DNA of 64,000 nucleotides, taken from Chara braunii. Lineage: Eukaryota; Streptophyta; Charophyceae; Charales; Characeae. Made by a program: the position numbers and the translations under genes. Location: positions 778,950 to 842,949 of the forward strand of contig BFEA01000152.1 in assembly GCA_003427395.1 (NCBI GenBank), in the 5' to 3' direction. This document shows, piece by piece, positions 44,151-57,168 of the stretch. Every line of letters begins with the position of its first letter. Position 1 is the first letter of the stretch. The notes beneath the pieces were generated by a model. The model was given only the letters and a program-made list of their open reading frames with translations. It was not told where the DNA came from and did not search any database.

Positions 44151-44494
44151 ATAAGCGAACAAACAAACAGCCCCTCCCCGACCCTTCTTCTTTTTGTCTT
44201 CTTCTTCGTCTTCGTCGGCGTCGTCTTCGTCCCCGGTAATCGTCCCTCCCTCCTGCATCCTCCCCCTGATCCTCCCTCCCCCTTCTCTCCGTCCTCCCCT
44301 CCCGCGCGTCCTTCCCCCTACCCGCGACCCTCCCCGCTCTTGCGTGCCCCTCCAATATCGCATCAGGGGTCTGTGGGCCCTTTAATCTTTGAAGAGCTTT
44401 TAGTTTACTAATCAATCAATGAATGAATGAATCAATCAATCAATCAATGACACGGGTGATGAAGATCAGAGGCCGTTTGTTTGATTGATTGAAA

Positions 44495-44681
44495 AAAAAA
44501 AAAAAAAAAACTCGGCTTTCTCCTTTGCCGCGGCCTCCTCCTCCACGTCCTCCCGCGCCTCTTCTTCTTCTTCTTCTTCTTCTTCTTTTTTTCTCCTTTT
44601 TTTCTCCTTTTTTTCTTCTTTTTTTCTTGGTCTTCGTCTTCCTCCTCCTGCTCCTATAACCCACCTCCTCCTCCTGCCACG

Positions 44682-44735
<54 letters not shown>
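44495..44735. repeat. Pyrimidine-rich simple repeats
   Basis: Mixed CTT, CTC and T-run sequence ending in a (CT)n run (about 44682-44733). No gene. Confidence 0.85.
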
Positions 44736-44995
44736 GAGAAGGAGAAGGAGAAGATCGAGGGTAGGGGGAAGGTAGGCTGGAGGGTAGGGGGGCCTGGGCC
44801 GTGTACCTTGGAGGCCGTTGTCCAGTATCAATGGCAGCTTCCTCGTGCGTGGTTGTCACGGGAGGGCAGGAGATCACGCGTGCGTGGGAGGGGTGTACGT
44901 CGTCTCCACTCGTAGGAGGCAGTTGGGCGACTGTTCGTGCGTGGCTCGTCGAAAGGCGCCGCCCCAGTCCCTCCGAATTCGAATTTGAAATCGGC

Positions 44996-45035
44996 TTGAT
45001 CTGGGCCGTCGATCTTTGTTGATTGACGGCCCAGA
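44996..45035. repeat. 17-bp inverted repeat
   Basis: Arms gatctgggccgtcgatc and gattgacggcccagatc pair with a single mismatch around a short T-rich loop. The sequence cgaattcgaatttgaaatcg precedes it; a similar ttcgaatttgaaatcgggcg is at about 35255. Likely part of a dispersed element. Confidence 0.6.
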
Positions 45036-45059
45036 TCGTGCCTTTTTATTTCCGAATCC

Positions 45060-45815
45060 TGAAGGGCCGTTCAGTGATCTGAGACCGGGAGGGTGTTGTG
45101 GGGAATGATCAAAGCCCCCAAGGCCCCTACACTGAAATTTGGGACGCATATTTTGAGCAGCCCCCGGAGATTTAATTTCAGGAGTATCTGGGGCCCTTCT
45201 CCCGGCCGGATAACCCAGAATTTTCAGGGGTTTCCGGATATCTGGATTTTCTACTTATCTTTCAAGAGTTCCTTACCCTCCCCCACCCCCGTGGTCGTGT
45301 CATGTGCATGTCTATTTGGATAAGTTCGATAAGTTCGTTTCTGCCAACACATCGGGTGTAAGGCATTCATAAACAGAGAGTGGTACCATATCTGACGTGA
45401 TGTAGAACACGACATAAATTACGTTATTGTTAGTTCTCACCTCTCAGTTTTCCCGTATCACTCTCAAAAATCTGGCGGCGCGAAGATTACGATAACGGGT
45501 CGACAACAACGGTGTTTCCAAATGTTGTGCGATGATTTGTAATACCATATTTATACTTGCAAATGTGTCAGGGATCGCCAATTGTTGCATCTCCTCCTTC
45601 CTGCAATTCTGCGTAAATTCCATGGTTCAGAGTTTGGTGCGTCATTATCTATATGTTCCGTTGCAAATTTTGACCAGGTCGTTAGATGAAATGAATATGG
45701 TCAGCGACTCTGCGTGTTACTCTTGAAGCGCTTCATCATGTCGGCGCATGGGCACCCACACACTGATATCATGCTTTGGGCGTACTCCGCCTGGAGAGAG
45801 GAGTTATTGGTGGAA
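45060..45815. other. Intergenic sequence, nothing recognised
   Basis: Mixed composition with short frames only and no domain or RNA gene recognised. Confidence 0.45.
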
Positions 45816-45819
45816 ACTT

Positions 45820-46640
45820 CTCTTGGCAAACACATCACTTGGATCAGTTTCACACTTGCAAAGTGAACTGCAAAGGCCACATGTATCACTAATCATCCAC
45901 CTCACTCTGCTGCAAAACATAGGAGGTGGACCATTGATAAAGTGCATCATAACACACACTTGACAGCATCGACGATAACACACACATCGACGATAACACA
46001 CACTTGACAGCATCGACGGTATGCGAGGATGGTTAACCACACCACAAATCCTTTATTCTTACAACGTTCCTGGTTCAATCGTACAGATTTTTACTTTTTT
46101 CGGGATTAAGAGGTCATGACATGGCTTCAAATATTTTAATACACGACTGGTTTTTTAAATTGTCTATAATGACGCTTTCTGTGCTATGGTTTTCTAAAAA
46201 AAACACCACCTTTAACCTCCCACATGGTTCCCAGTCATTTGTCTAGGACATTGCCATGCTAGTGCTGCAAGTTTGGAACCCACACTTGGTAAGTGAACTG
46301 CAAACACGTAACTCGGATCGCTTTCACACTTGTAAAGTGTGAACCGGAAAGATAACATATAGCACTAATCATAATCCCCACTCCACTGCGAACCAGAACA
46401 CACACTTGAAAGCATGGTGATATGCCAGGGTGACACGTCACACCACCTACATCGTATGAAGAATTAGATAACATTGCAGGTTTAATCTTATACTAATAGC
46501 GCACTATTTTTGGGCTTTAAATAATTTTGTACATGACTGTTTTTTCATGTCGTATATAATGACATCTTTGCAATGTTTCTATACGACGAGGTTTTGTGCT
46601 TCCATTGTTAAAAAAAAAACAAAAAAAAAACACCTTTAAC
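45820..46640 (+). repeat. Two ~400-bp tandem direct repeats
   Basis: About 45820-46215 and 46290-46640 align. Shared landmarks are aagtgaactgcaaa, ttggatcagtttcacacttg or tcggatcgctttcacacttg, cactaatcat, acacacacttga, agcatgg or agcatcg, a closing cgactggtttttt or tgactgtttttt, tataatgac and cacctttaacc. The first unit has an extra internal triplication of cgacgataacacacac. No coding function. Confidence 0.65.
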
Positions 46641-48130
46641 CGTGAATATTTTTCCTGGTCTCTTGTATCCGATATGGCGATACGAATCTGGCGCTTGGGG
46701 CCTTGACCCGTAAAAACATCAAAGACGGCTGGCAGCGCCATCCCAAGCAAGCCCTCATACTGCCCCATGTGCAACATACCTCCTTCGACATTCCTTTCGA
46801 TTGAGCGTCCGCATGGACGGCCGGGAACTTCTTACAATGACCCCTATGGTGGGGGGGAAGGGCTTTCAACAAACCCTTGTCGTTATCATTGCTTGTGTGG
46901 CAGCTCTTATTTTCGGCACAAAGAAGTCTTACCTCGACCCCCTGAATGGCATATGCAAATGCCTCTACGTCGGCAAATGATGGGTGTGTCATACACCCTT
47001 CTCTCACTCGGACTTCCGCACATATACGTGGCGACTTCTTTGATGTCATGGGGCTGCACCTGACTGCAATGACAGAGGGGGAAACGGAGAAGCCTGTCTT
47101 TGGTTTTCCCTACTGATGACGATATAATGATCATTCCACCCGTTTCCAAACAGGAAACCACATAAGGGGGGGGGCTTACTTTCCTTTTCAAGAAGTTGTG
47201 AATGTGGGCAGAACGTGGCCGCGAGCTTTAGAGATCAGATGCCACAGATCCATGCATACTCAAAACCAGTCATAAACATCCTAAAAGGATGGGGGGGCCA
47301 AGTTTACACCCCGAACGAAGCACAAAAAAGAACATATATTTTAACAACTGCTGCGACATTTTTGGACACCATGGGGATGCTCCTCACTACAATGACATCC
47401 ACACCAAAGTGGAAGAAGTCATCCCTTCTCCCTTCCCCCCCTCTCGATTCATGACCTTTTTCGTCATCATGACGCCCAATCCCACAAGCTCGTCGACTAC
47501 CTATGCAACCGCAAATTGACAGGTACCTTGATGGATCTTTAAGCTCCCAATCACACACAATAGACGTCTTGGGTCAGGTTCCCAATGGCAAATACAATTG
47601 GTTTGAATGCGTCAATGACAACATGTTTGATGAGAGGATGTCAAAAGTGCAATGAACCCGCTTCTCAGCACCTGTGTGTGAAACAGATAAACATTAACGG
47701 GGTTGAATTCCTTTCCCGTTGCTAGTCGGACAGTGGCCCCGGAGGAAAAGGGTTGCGTCCCTTTGTACACCCTTCAGCACATCATGTTGGTTTCACGCTT
47801 CTTTTTTTTTTCTGTACTGTTTCTTGGCGGAAGTCACCAACCATCGACAAAAAAAAGAAAGGGAAAAAGAAATAGAAGTTAAAGACTGACTCAACAGTGC
47901 AAAGGACGATCACAGCCCTTGCAATCATATATATAATTCGTATGCCTTTTTTACCTATGTATGTGCTGAACTTCGTTGGTATGTTTTCTGCGTTATTCAC
48001 AATTACACCTGAGTTCGAGTCCTGTGGGCTCAGCGGGTGGGCAGAAGGGGTGCGGCGAAAGTATACATACAATGGCAAACCCCTCACCCTTAAACCTTTT
48101 CTTGATCGTGGGTGGGAGGACTGGCCAACG
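46640..48130. other. Unassigned sequence with short frames
   Basis: Frames of 80-137 residues occur on both strands (for example minus 46636-47049 and plus 47215-47454), none with a recognisable domain. Repeated interruptions suggest chance or a very old element. I make no functional call. Confidence 0.4.
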
Positions 48131-48760
48131 GCCTTCTGCTGTGAAGGCCCACTCGCTAATATAAAGCTCGAAACACAAATGCCTCCCAGATATCTGCGTG
48201 GCTCTGTTGGTGTGCTGGTCATTTCATAAGAACCATTGGATGTGTTTGAATCCATAGGCCGGGTAGGGCGGTACGGACTGACGGCAGAAAATGGTCAGCC
48301 CCACTTCTGTCTCTCATCCCGCTTCATACGTGGGCGAGTCTGGAAAAAAAAGAGGCGGGAAATCATAGTTGCTCTTAAAATTTTCATACTTCGGGTTATA
48401 GTGTATTTTTATTATTAATAATTTTGTTCTCTTCTTCTTTTCCTGCAACGGCCTTGTACCCTACTGGCCCCTCCATTTGATATAAAGGGCCAAGGCCCTT
48501 TCCCACCCAGATGCCTGTGTAACTTAGTTGCTGTGTTGTTCATTCCATGAAAATAGTCCCCAAGTTTGAAACTTATTGCCCCCATTCGTGGGGCGAGGCG
48601 GGGCGGGTGTGCAGCGCAGTACACATAGAATGGTCAGCCCCCCCCCCCTTTCTGTTTCCACCCGCTTCGTACGTGGGTAGGTCCGGGAAATCGCACCCGG
48701 TGGGAAATCCTCCTCTCGAAATTTTCATACTACCCCCAATACTTCGTTCTCGCCAATAGT
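47975..48760 (+). repeat. ~300-bp tandem repeat, two to three units
   Basis: Segments around 48130-48430 and 48460-48760 align: ggccc, gatataaagggccaa or aatataaagctcgaa, catttcataagaacc or cattccatgaaaata, a GC-rich ggcgggt patch, atggtcagcccc, cccgcttc-tacgtggg, gggaaatc and attttcatact. A partial further unit begins near 47975 (gagttcgagtcctgtggg). Confidence 0.6.
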
Positions 48761-49252
<492 letters not shown>

Positions 49253-49384
49253 AGGTGCCTACAGGCATTGCCTTTGCTGCGTACACGACCTTGACAGTGA
49301 CAACGATGGAGTCTCCATTGCCGACCACCGTAGCTGACCTTCGAGGCACGACCTCTGGAAAGGTGAGGCCATTCATCTCTCTCT

Positions 49385-50100
49385 CTCTCTAAAGAAGAAG
49401 AAGGACGCAGGCGATGGGTCAGGAGGAGGAGGGAGGGCAGTCACGAGGATCATGGCGAGGAAAATCACATTGCACATTGATTATGCATCGAATGGGGGTC
49501 AATAGAAAACACATGTAGCGGCACGAGTATGAGCCAGGGGAGCAGGAGGAGGCTGAAGAGGAGGGTAGACAACAATGAGGAAAATGGCAATGGCGGAGGG
49601 CTATGGCGGACGATGAGATAGACGAGGCCAACGACGAGGATGCCTAAGAGGATTGAGGCATTGGTGGAGGGCGATGGCAGCCGAGGAAGAGAAGGATGCA
49701 ACTGTAGTGAGGGGTCGCGAGGAAAAAAAAACAAAGACAACAAAATTTTAAAAAATATAATAGCAGGAGGAGTAGGAGGTAGAGGAAGAGGATGTGGATG
49801 GCAAAAGAGGAAAAAACGGGCGGAGGTAGACGAGGAGGGAAATGGCAGAGTACGACACAGCAGCGGGAAGTTGACGGGGAAGAATGGTAATGGTTGAGGA
49901 GGACTAGAGGAGGGTGATGGCGGACAGGAAGGGCAGTGGTGGTACGTCCTGATTTTGCTCAACCTTCGTTCCTTAATGTCAATGAATGTGATGAAAGCGT
50001 GGATGTGGGAGGTGACTTAAAGAAGGGCGACAATACAAGAGGAGGAGGAGGACATGGCAAAGGAGGGCGGCATGAGGAAAGAGAAGACGAGGTGAAGGAT
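49385..50100. repeat. GGA-rich low-complexity region
   Basis: Purine-rich with frequent gaggagg and gaagaag words and recurring gaggaggg-gatggcgg phrases. The Ser/Pro/Leu-rich frame on the minus strand (49465-49962) is the complement of these repeats and not a gene. Confidence 0.65.
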
Positions 50101-50444
50101 TTTTGTTTTTTCAATTTTTTTTTTTTGCAATACTTATTCACTTTTTTATATATTTAAGTTTGTCGTTCACAAGTTTTCGTCCAATAATGAAAGCCGTTGT
50201 TATTTATTTTTCGATCATACTTTGTTATTCATTATGTTTTTCAATTAAAAAGAAAAACAAGAAACATTTTTTTTGCATACTCGTATTGTAATACAATTGC
50301 ACGAAGGTTTCGTTATATATCGAATCATCAGTGCTTTGGTTCTAATGATTTTCAGGTTGGGGAAACTGCTTTAAGTTTCCATAATTTTTTGCAATCTTTC
50401 ACCATATAGATTTTCAAATATTTCAATAACTTTCTACATGGGTC

Positions 50445-50518
50445 TCTCAAATAGTTCGGTTGGTTAGAGCAAAGGACTAAAAATCCTTGTGTAAGTGGTT
50501 CAAATCCACTTCTAAACA
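50445..50518 (+). pseudogene. trnF: Mitochondrial-type tRNA-Phe pseudogene
   Basis: From gttggttagagc through aaaggactaaaaatccttgt to gtggttcaaatccacttcta the sequence follows plant mitochondrial tRNA-Phe. The D stem, anticodon stem (aagga/tcctt) and T stem (agtgg/ccact) still pair. The anticodon at 50479-50481 is AAA where GAA is expected. The T loop reads ttcaaat for ttcgaat, and the acceptor stem no longer pairs. These changes are mostly G-to-A, as expected for a methylated nuclear copy of mitochondrial DNA. Anticodon and acceptor damage argue against function. Confidence 0.75.
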
Positions 50519-50569
50519 GACAACATCAATCTGTGAAGAAACTCGACGTGGTAAACTTCTCGAGTAAGT

Positions 50570-50640
50570 AGGTTAAGGACGGATTTGAACCATCATTCGT
50601 GGATTTGCATTACAAAGGCATATTTTTATAATCCTACACC
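50570..50640 (-). pseudogene. tRNA-Thr(UGU)-like fragment
   Basis: On the minus strand there is a tttgtaa anticodon loop (anticodon TGT), a T arm gatggttcaaatccgtc and an acceptor tail cttaacc whose partner ggtgtag pairs at five of seven positions. The D arm is missing, so it is a truncated copy. Its position 50 bp from the tRNA-Phe remnant suggests both came with one organelle-derived insertion. Confidence 0.45.
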
Positions 50641-52100
50641 AGCAAATAACTAGACTCCTTCCCTGTTGACGAACGGTCTCGAACAATAAACATAAGCTGA
50701 ATTCAAAGATAAGTTTTCACTGATGCTCCTTTAAGTGTCAAATTGTTTATCATTTGATGTGTCACAATTTGTGGACTCCGAGAAGGGAAGATGACAAACA
50801 ACTTATCTTTTAAAATACCCTTTTGTTGGTGAATTTTGTTTGAATTGCAATCTCTTTCCAAAAACACATTTGTTTGGTTTGGGTGAAGGCCGACCGAGGC
50901 GATGATCCCACCCTATGCACAAAATACAACCACGTGCACCAAGTATTAGTAAAATATTGTATGCCTTCGATGATTCCACATGAAAGACCAATTCAAAGGT
51001 AACCTACATGACCAATATAATTATAAGTTGAAAGTTTTTTTGCTTTGTTTTTAGCTATTGCAACTAATGCCCTTAATATCATGGAAGCAATGCTGCAAGA
51101 AAACAAAGATTGTTTGTCATGTTGGACTATCAAAACTTAAAAAAAATACATGTAACAATTGAAAGCGCTCCAGATAAAGCATCCGTCGAGGTGGATGTAT
51201 TGACATTGGAAAATAAAAAATGCAATGAAAGGTGAAACGTTGTGGGGATAAGTTTTTTTTTATCCATGGGTTTCCTATCGAAAAACAGCGATGAAGTTAA
51301 CTTAACGAATTGTGACATCTAAGTAGCTAAACAAAAGCGCATTAACCGACACTCCGTAAGCAGTGGCAGACGGACGCGGATTAAACTCTAAATATCATCT
51401 AACAAAAATATAATGATTCTTCTCATGTTTCTCGTATTGAAGATTTTAAAGGATCTTCAATGCTCGTGTATTTCTTTCTTATCTGTAATATTTCAACGAA
51501 TTTGTATTTTCATATTGTTCTTTACAATGCTCGTGGTGCTCTTCTTTCTGTTTGTTTTTTGTCCATCTTCATTCATGGATTAACTATGCATGACCATTTT
51601 CATGTTTTTTATCTTGGAGTTTTAAAAAATCTTCAATGCTCTTATATATATATATATTTTGCAATATTTTATATTTTCACATTGCTCCTCGTGATTACCA
51701 TGGCTGTTTTTGTTTTATTTGTTTTTTCATTTAAATTTGCAATTAGTGATTTTTTTTCAACATTGTATTGTTGAAGGTACTTTAGTTGGTGCGTTTTATA
51801 ACATCTTCCTTATTACTTTTCTTGTTATATTTATTTGAAGAAGATTTGTTGAGATATTGCTTTTGATCATGGTGGTCGTTGTCTTTTCTGTTCAAGTTTT
51901 ACTTTTCATTTTTGAATGATGGAAGAGTGCATGCATGACTTTTATATTAAACTTTGTACTTTATGATGGCCGCAAAGGTGGGGCGTGCTCCTTAGTAGGG
52001 GTGTGAATCCCCCCACGACAATTTTCGTCCTTTATTCCTTCTCAAATTTTTATTATTGCTTCACTCTGATTCCTTTTCTTATAATTTTTTCATTTTATAT
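50641..52100. other. AT-rich spacer, nothing recognised
   Basis: AT-rich with short frames. Two similar stretches begin ttcaatgctcgtgtatttc (51459) and cttcaatgctcttatatata (about 51630). It may include more decayed organelle DNA after the tRNA remnants, but I cannot identify it. Confidence 0.4.
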
Positions 52101-52104
52101 TTAA

Positions 52105-52355
52105 CAAAGTCATTTTTTTAAAACGCCAATGTATTATTTTTCCTCCATGTGCTCCTTTCATTTAGTTTATCGGACGCGCCCGAGATTCATAACTGCAGAG
52201 AGAGAGAGAGAGAGAGAAAAAAAAAAAAAAAAAAAAAAAAAAAAACAGAGAGAGAGACTAACGAAGTTATTTTTGTCGAGCGTCGATGTATTATTTTTCC
52301 TTTAGGTGTTCCTTTTTTCAAATTCATCGGAGGCACCCGCGCTACATAGCCAGGA

Positions 52356-52412
<57 letters not shown>
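52105..52412. repeat. Tandem duplication, each copy ending in a (GA)n run
   Basis: 52105-52205 and 52257-52365 share agt-attttt, cgatgtattatttttcct, tgtgctccttt or ggtgttccttt, atcgga-gc-cccg and then GA repeats (52197-52252, including a poly(A) stretch, and about 52360-52411). The microsatellite seeds were duplicated along with the flank. Confidence 0.75.
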
Positions 52413-52415
<3 letters not shown>

Positions 52416-55400
52416 GCAAGTCGCCTCCACACGAACAAAAGGAAAACATTTACAAAGTGGGTGATAACGTGAAGGACAACCATAGTAGATATGAGGAGGT
52501 TGAGGAATATGGTGATGATGGAGTTTTATAACGATGATGTTACACGAGGGCGATGGCGAAATGAATATTGTATTTTTTAATTGATCTTCATATTTTACTA
52601 TTTCCCTTCTTATACTTCATCTTATAGGTCACTGGATCACACTGTACATGTTGGAATCCTCACCACCACTCCACAAAAAAAATATGAATTTTCCGATAAA
52701 ATATAAAAAGATGCGACACCATATTTTATCTTTTGCGCATATGGTCAGCAGTGGAGCAAGGCTCACTGTATATTTTCTTGCATCAAGTATAAGTGTCATG
52801 TGTTTTTTTCCCCTCATTCCTCGTGTTATGTTGACATTTTTTATTTTATACCCTTTTTCTTTCTTTTGTAAATTTTGTCTCTGACTCCATCGTTCAAGAC
52901 GTACAAGGTATGTGCGTTATCTTTGGAGGACTTGGTTATTGTCTCTATGCGTGTCTCGCTCATAGGGAGGGGATACTTAACTTTTTTTTGGCATTTGCAT
53001 TTAATGAATCGGAGTGCAAAACTATCTAATATTGTAGGTGGTCGTTTGCTTTGTTGTCCTTTGTTCTGATTTTCATGTCAGTATTCTTTTTGTTCAAAAG
53101 AATTTGTGCTCGTACAACATTGGTTATTCAATATGTTGTTGTTATGTCGGATGTAAGCTACTCCTTTGACTATTTAAGAGGTGCAGTGTCTGACTTGAAA
53201 AAAATGACAAGACGAAAATTGAGGTTGCATGTTTGAACTTAGAATAATTTTTAGTGAACTTGTTTTGACAAACCAAAATTTGTTTTTCTATGCGCTCCTG
53301 AACTCCACAATGTCACTGTGAGAAAACATAGTTGTGACACTCTCCCCCACTGTACCTCTACCGAGTCTGGACACAATAAATTTGCTCCAACATTTTATAA
53401 CAAGAAAAATAAAAAGTGCAGGGGGCGGTGAAATGGTTAATATAATGGTAGTTCACGAAAATGATGGTGGTGCTATTCCTTATCATGACATTGTCTTGGT
53501 GTAGGAAGTGGTATGCATTGTACTCTTTGATTGCATTTTATTATTGATCGATGTGGGAAGTAGTATGTATTGTACTTTTGATTGAATTGTTTTCTTGATT
53601 GATGTTGGGTAATAGATAGTCCTTGGGTTTTAATGGTAAAACATGAATAGGGTTGACCCTCATGGTGGAAGAAAGTTTAAGAGCTCAGACACTCAGGGAT
53701 GGTATGAGATTAGTTTTCATTTGCAAGAATCGCAACGCCTTTTATGGTGAAGATGTGATTAATTAAGGGACTTGAGGATAGTGAGAGGCGCTAATACCCG
53801 AATACGAGTACCTAATTATTTTCAGAGAACCTCTTTTGTGCTATGTAAAATAAATTAGTTGAGCGATTGTATACATGATTCTTGCGTATACTGCAATTCG
53901 TATGTAGTGCCTACTAAATGTGTTACTACATGTACATGCTTCTAGCTTGTCTATATACGGCAGAGCTCGCAAAATCCATATTATATTTGCTCGAAAAAAA
54001 TATATATGACAACAATTATCCCACTGCATCTAGTCGAAAACAAGTTTTTTAAAATTGTCCTACACATGCCCAACTCGATTGGGAACGCAAAAAACTGGTC
54101 AACCGCATCCAACCCGGTCGGGACCCATACAACATTCACCCGCGACCTTCCCAGACCTACCCATGTCCCACCTTTCATAAATTTGTGCCCATCTGTGCCC
54201 AATTTATGCTAACTCATTCCCCACACCCACCCACCTTAGAGGTCACTCCACTGCACGCTTTGGAGCTTCCCCACCTTTTCAAGTTTGCGTACCCGACAAC
54301 AAGTGGGATTGCGACATTCGCCGAGCTTCGTCCAATGTTGTTTCCCGCCTTTATTCCATCGTCATTCCCGGCCACACATGACCCCTTCCAACGTCATTAG
54401 GATTCATTCCTTATGTCCATTCCACCTTGAAAATTTGAAAAGTGAAAACTAAGATTGCTCTGTGTCACGAAGGTTGCACCACCGCCCTGCTTGCAAACTT
54501 TTGTATTTTCTGTTAATGTTCAAACTAATGAGTGTACATAAACACTACTTGCAGTTTAATACAGTGTCTTCAAGGCTGTTTTGGAAACTCAGTCTGCCTG
54601 TACGACAAATGACAGGCAGTGCACGACACAAAAAAAAAGTAAGCATCAAGAAGAACGAAGAGCAGATATCTAATAAGAATGACAAGAAGCGATATTAAAA
54701 AATAATAAACAAATATCAAATTGAAAAATAAATATTAAAAATATCGAAAATACGAAAGTAACACCTTTAAAAAAAATAGCGAAAAAGAAAAACGAATGGA
54801 AGCAAACGTTGTTGGAACAAAGATAGGAAAAACAAAAAAAAACAAAAAAAAAAACATACAACGATACTTATTTAGTAAAACAAATATATATCCGAGAAAC
54901 ACAATTGATGAAAATAACATTTATGAAAATACAAACAGAGTCGGTAACATGTAAAAAAGAGGCGAAGCAATAATTAGTAGCAAAGAAATAAGAACGAAGG
55001 AAGAAAAATGGTAGAGGTTATGAATGAAAACAGCAACGTGAAAGTAAGAAGAAACGACATAAATTAATAGAGACCCCTGCATTTTACAAATAAATTGAGT
55101 CGAAATGATGCAGTTTCATAGTTAAAAAAAAACAGTTATTAAATGAAAGCGGAGCAGGGGGAAAAAAAAAATCTTACCTTTCCGTAAGTGTTGACGTCAC
55201 AAGCTTGACTACTCTTATTCGTCGTTATGTTTTTGATGACATGTTTGTCCACAAACCATCGGTTACACTTGTTGTATTATTACAAGCTCATGTTTCTTTT
55301 AAATGTAGGTTACCTGATGAACCTTGACCTGCAATTATTGCGTCACCAAATGTTGAGGTTGAGCTGTTGAGAACCACTAATGTATATTTTACATACGCAA

Positions 55401-56870
55401 TGAATATGGGGGCAATGCAGCCAGTGCACAATGTGTGCGAGTTCATGCGAGTTTGTGTGCACCCTGTCTATGACCATATCTATGTGCTATATATGTTGTC
55501 AAACATTGTAAAGTACAACTCATTTAAATTCATATAAGTAAGTTCTTGAGTGTAGTGATGAATGCCCATACATGCCTCTAAGAAGGTGACATCCATATTT
55601 ATAGTTGTAAAGGAAGTGGAGAAGGTATGGCAACGAAAGATAGAAAGAAAGGAAGAGAGAGAAAAAATTGAGGAAAAGAGCACAGAGGAGGGCCATGTCG
55701 ATCCGATTGGAGTGTTCGTAGCCAATCAGATCGCAGAGTGAGGGGTGGAGAGCCTCCTTACATATTGTCATCTAACTTCTACAGTCACTTAGGGATCAAC
55801 AAGACCTTCCTTGTGTAAATGTAGGCGGGAAAGGAGATTACGAAAGAGCGCAAAACAAGATAAAGATTCAACGAGATCGAGAAGGAAAGGAGGTCGAGAA
55901 AAAAAGGAGAAAAACACAATTACAATTTGTCATTGATGGCGCAAAGGAAAGAAGGCGAGAAGTGCGAGAAAGATTAAATGCAGGAGCATAGACAAAAAAA
56001 ATACATATAAAAATGCAAAAGACACCAAAACAGTTACGTGAAATGTTACTGATTTTGCGGCTGATTCCTACAACCGAATGGAAATTTAAAACATTGAAAA
56101 AATAATAATTTCGCATGCACGCGCTAAGTTGCGTGAATTCCTACGCCAATTCTCATTCCATTGCACTTTAACAAAAAATTTACAAGGCATGCAGGAACGT
56201 CCCTAAAATTTGCATATGAAACAAAAAGGATTCGACACAAAATATTCCAACATGTGTTTCTGTTTTCCGGAACACGAAAGTTTATGAAGAATTTTCAAAC
56301 GCGCTCACTAAGGTGCATGTAATCCTAACGAAAATGAAAATCAAATTAGCGTTATTTTAAAAGTTGCAAAAACAAAAAGGACGCTTCATAGATGTAAACA
56401 ACACAACAGTACTCCTTCGAGGACAAACCATGAAGCACTCCGTCAAAATTTAAAAATACAACGAAAACATAGTGTATGACCCGTTTGAGGACTAAAAAAA
56501 AAAAGGGGTTAATGAATCAGTGCATGCGCATAAGTTCGCTCGTCACATACAAACCTGTAACGTAAAACATGTTGTCACGTACATGTACAAAAGTCCTAGT
56601 GAGAGAAGGGCGTTTTGCACACCCACCATTTGTTGATATAGAGACATTTGCTTATTTTATTCATGAGGTCGAGGAATATTTTTTCACATCGAAAAAAAAT
56701 AAATAAAAATCACACAAGCAATGACAATGACAAGGTTTTGCTTAAGGTCTTTACTCCTCACCATAGGGGTCATTTCAATAAGTTTCTAGCTGCCCATATG
56801 GACGCTCAATGAAAAGCAATTTATAAGGATATAGGGCATTAAACTACCCCTTTATCCACCTTCAGAAAGT
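52413..56870. other. Long AT-rich spacer, nothing recognised
   Basis: About 4.4 kb of AT-rich sequence with only short frames on both strands. It contains an A-rich stretch at 54630-55010 and no tRNA, tandem array or domain that I can support. It probably consists of very old element remains. Confidence 0.45.
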
Positions 56871-56876
56871 CGGAGG

Positions 56877-56918
56877 ACCGGTAGGCCGTTTTTTGGAACA
56901 GGTAGATGGCCTACCGGT
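56877..56918. repeat. 11-bp inverted repeat, shared with 29.5 kb
   Basis: Arms accggtaggcc (56877-56887) and ggcctaccggt (56908-56918). Same arm sequence as the palindrome at 29514-29555. Confidence 0.75.
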
Positions 56919-57014
56919 AACTCAGTGTGAGGCCTGGCCTTAGTCCCAGAATGGCAAAAAACGGAAATATGCCGAATAGGCACGATGATTATTTAAGAGG
57001 TGAAATGATTGTTT

Positions 57015-57116
57015 TTATAGGCTGCCAGTAGTCCGATCCGGAGACGTCTCCCCCGAACATCTTCGGGAGTCAGTCAGATGGGGGTTGTCCACGATCTCAG
57101 ACAACAGTGTTTTGGC

Positions 57117-57149
<33 letters not shown>
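57015..57149 (+). repeat. A-tailed dispersed element
   Basis: The block gtagtccgatccggagacgt, then ctcccccgaac and gggggttgtccacgatctca, then gacaacagtgttttggcctt ends in a 30-base poly(A) (57120-57149). A related block is at about 63895-64000 (gtccgatcggagacgtctcc, then gagggagttgtccggaaccc, then an A-rich tail). The A tail and dispersal suggest a short retroposon, possibly SINE-like. No A/B box was identified. Confidence 0.5.
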
Positions 57150-57151
<2 letters not shown>

Positions 57152-57168
57152 TCTGCGCACGACTATGG

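Noticed and set aside
46636-47049. 137-residue minus-strand frame as a possible gene
   Set aside because: No recognisable domain, and the surrounding frames are interrupted on both strands.
49465-49962. 165-residue Ser/Pro/Leu frame on the minus strand
   Set aside because: Complement of a GGA-rich low-complexity stretch with no domain.
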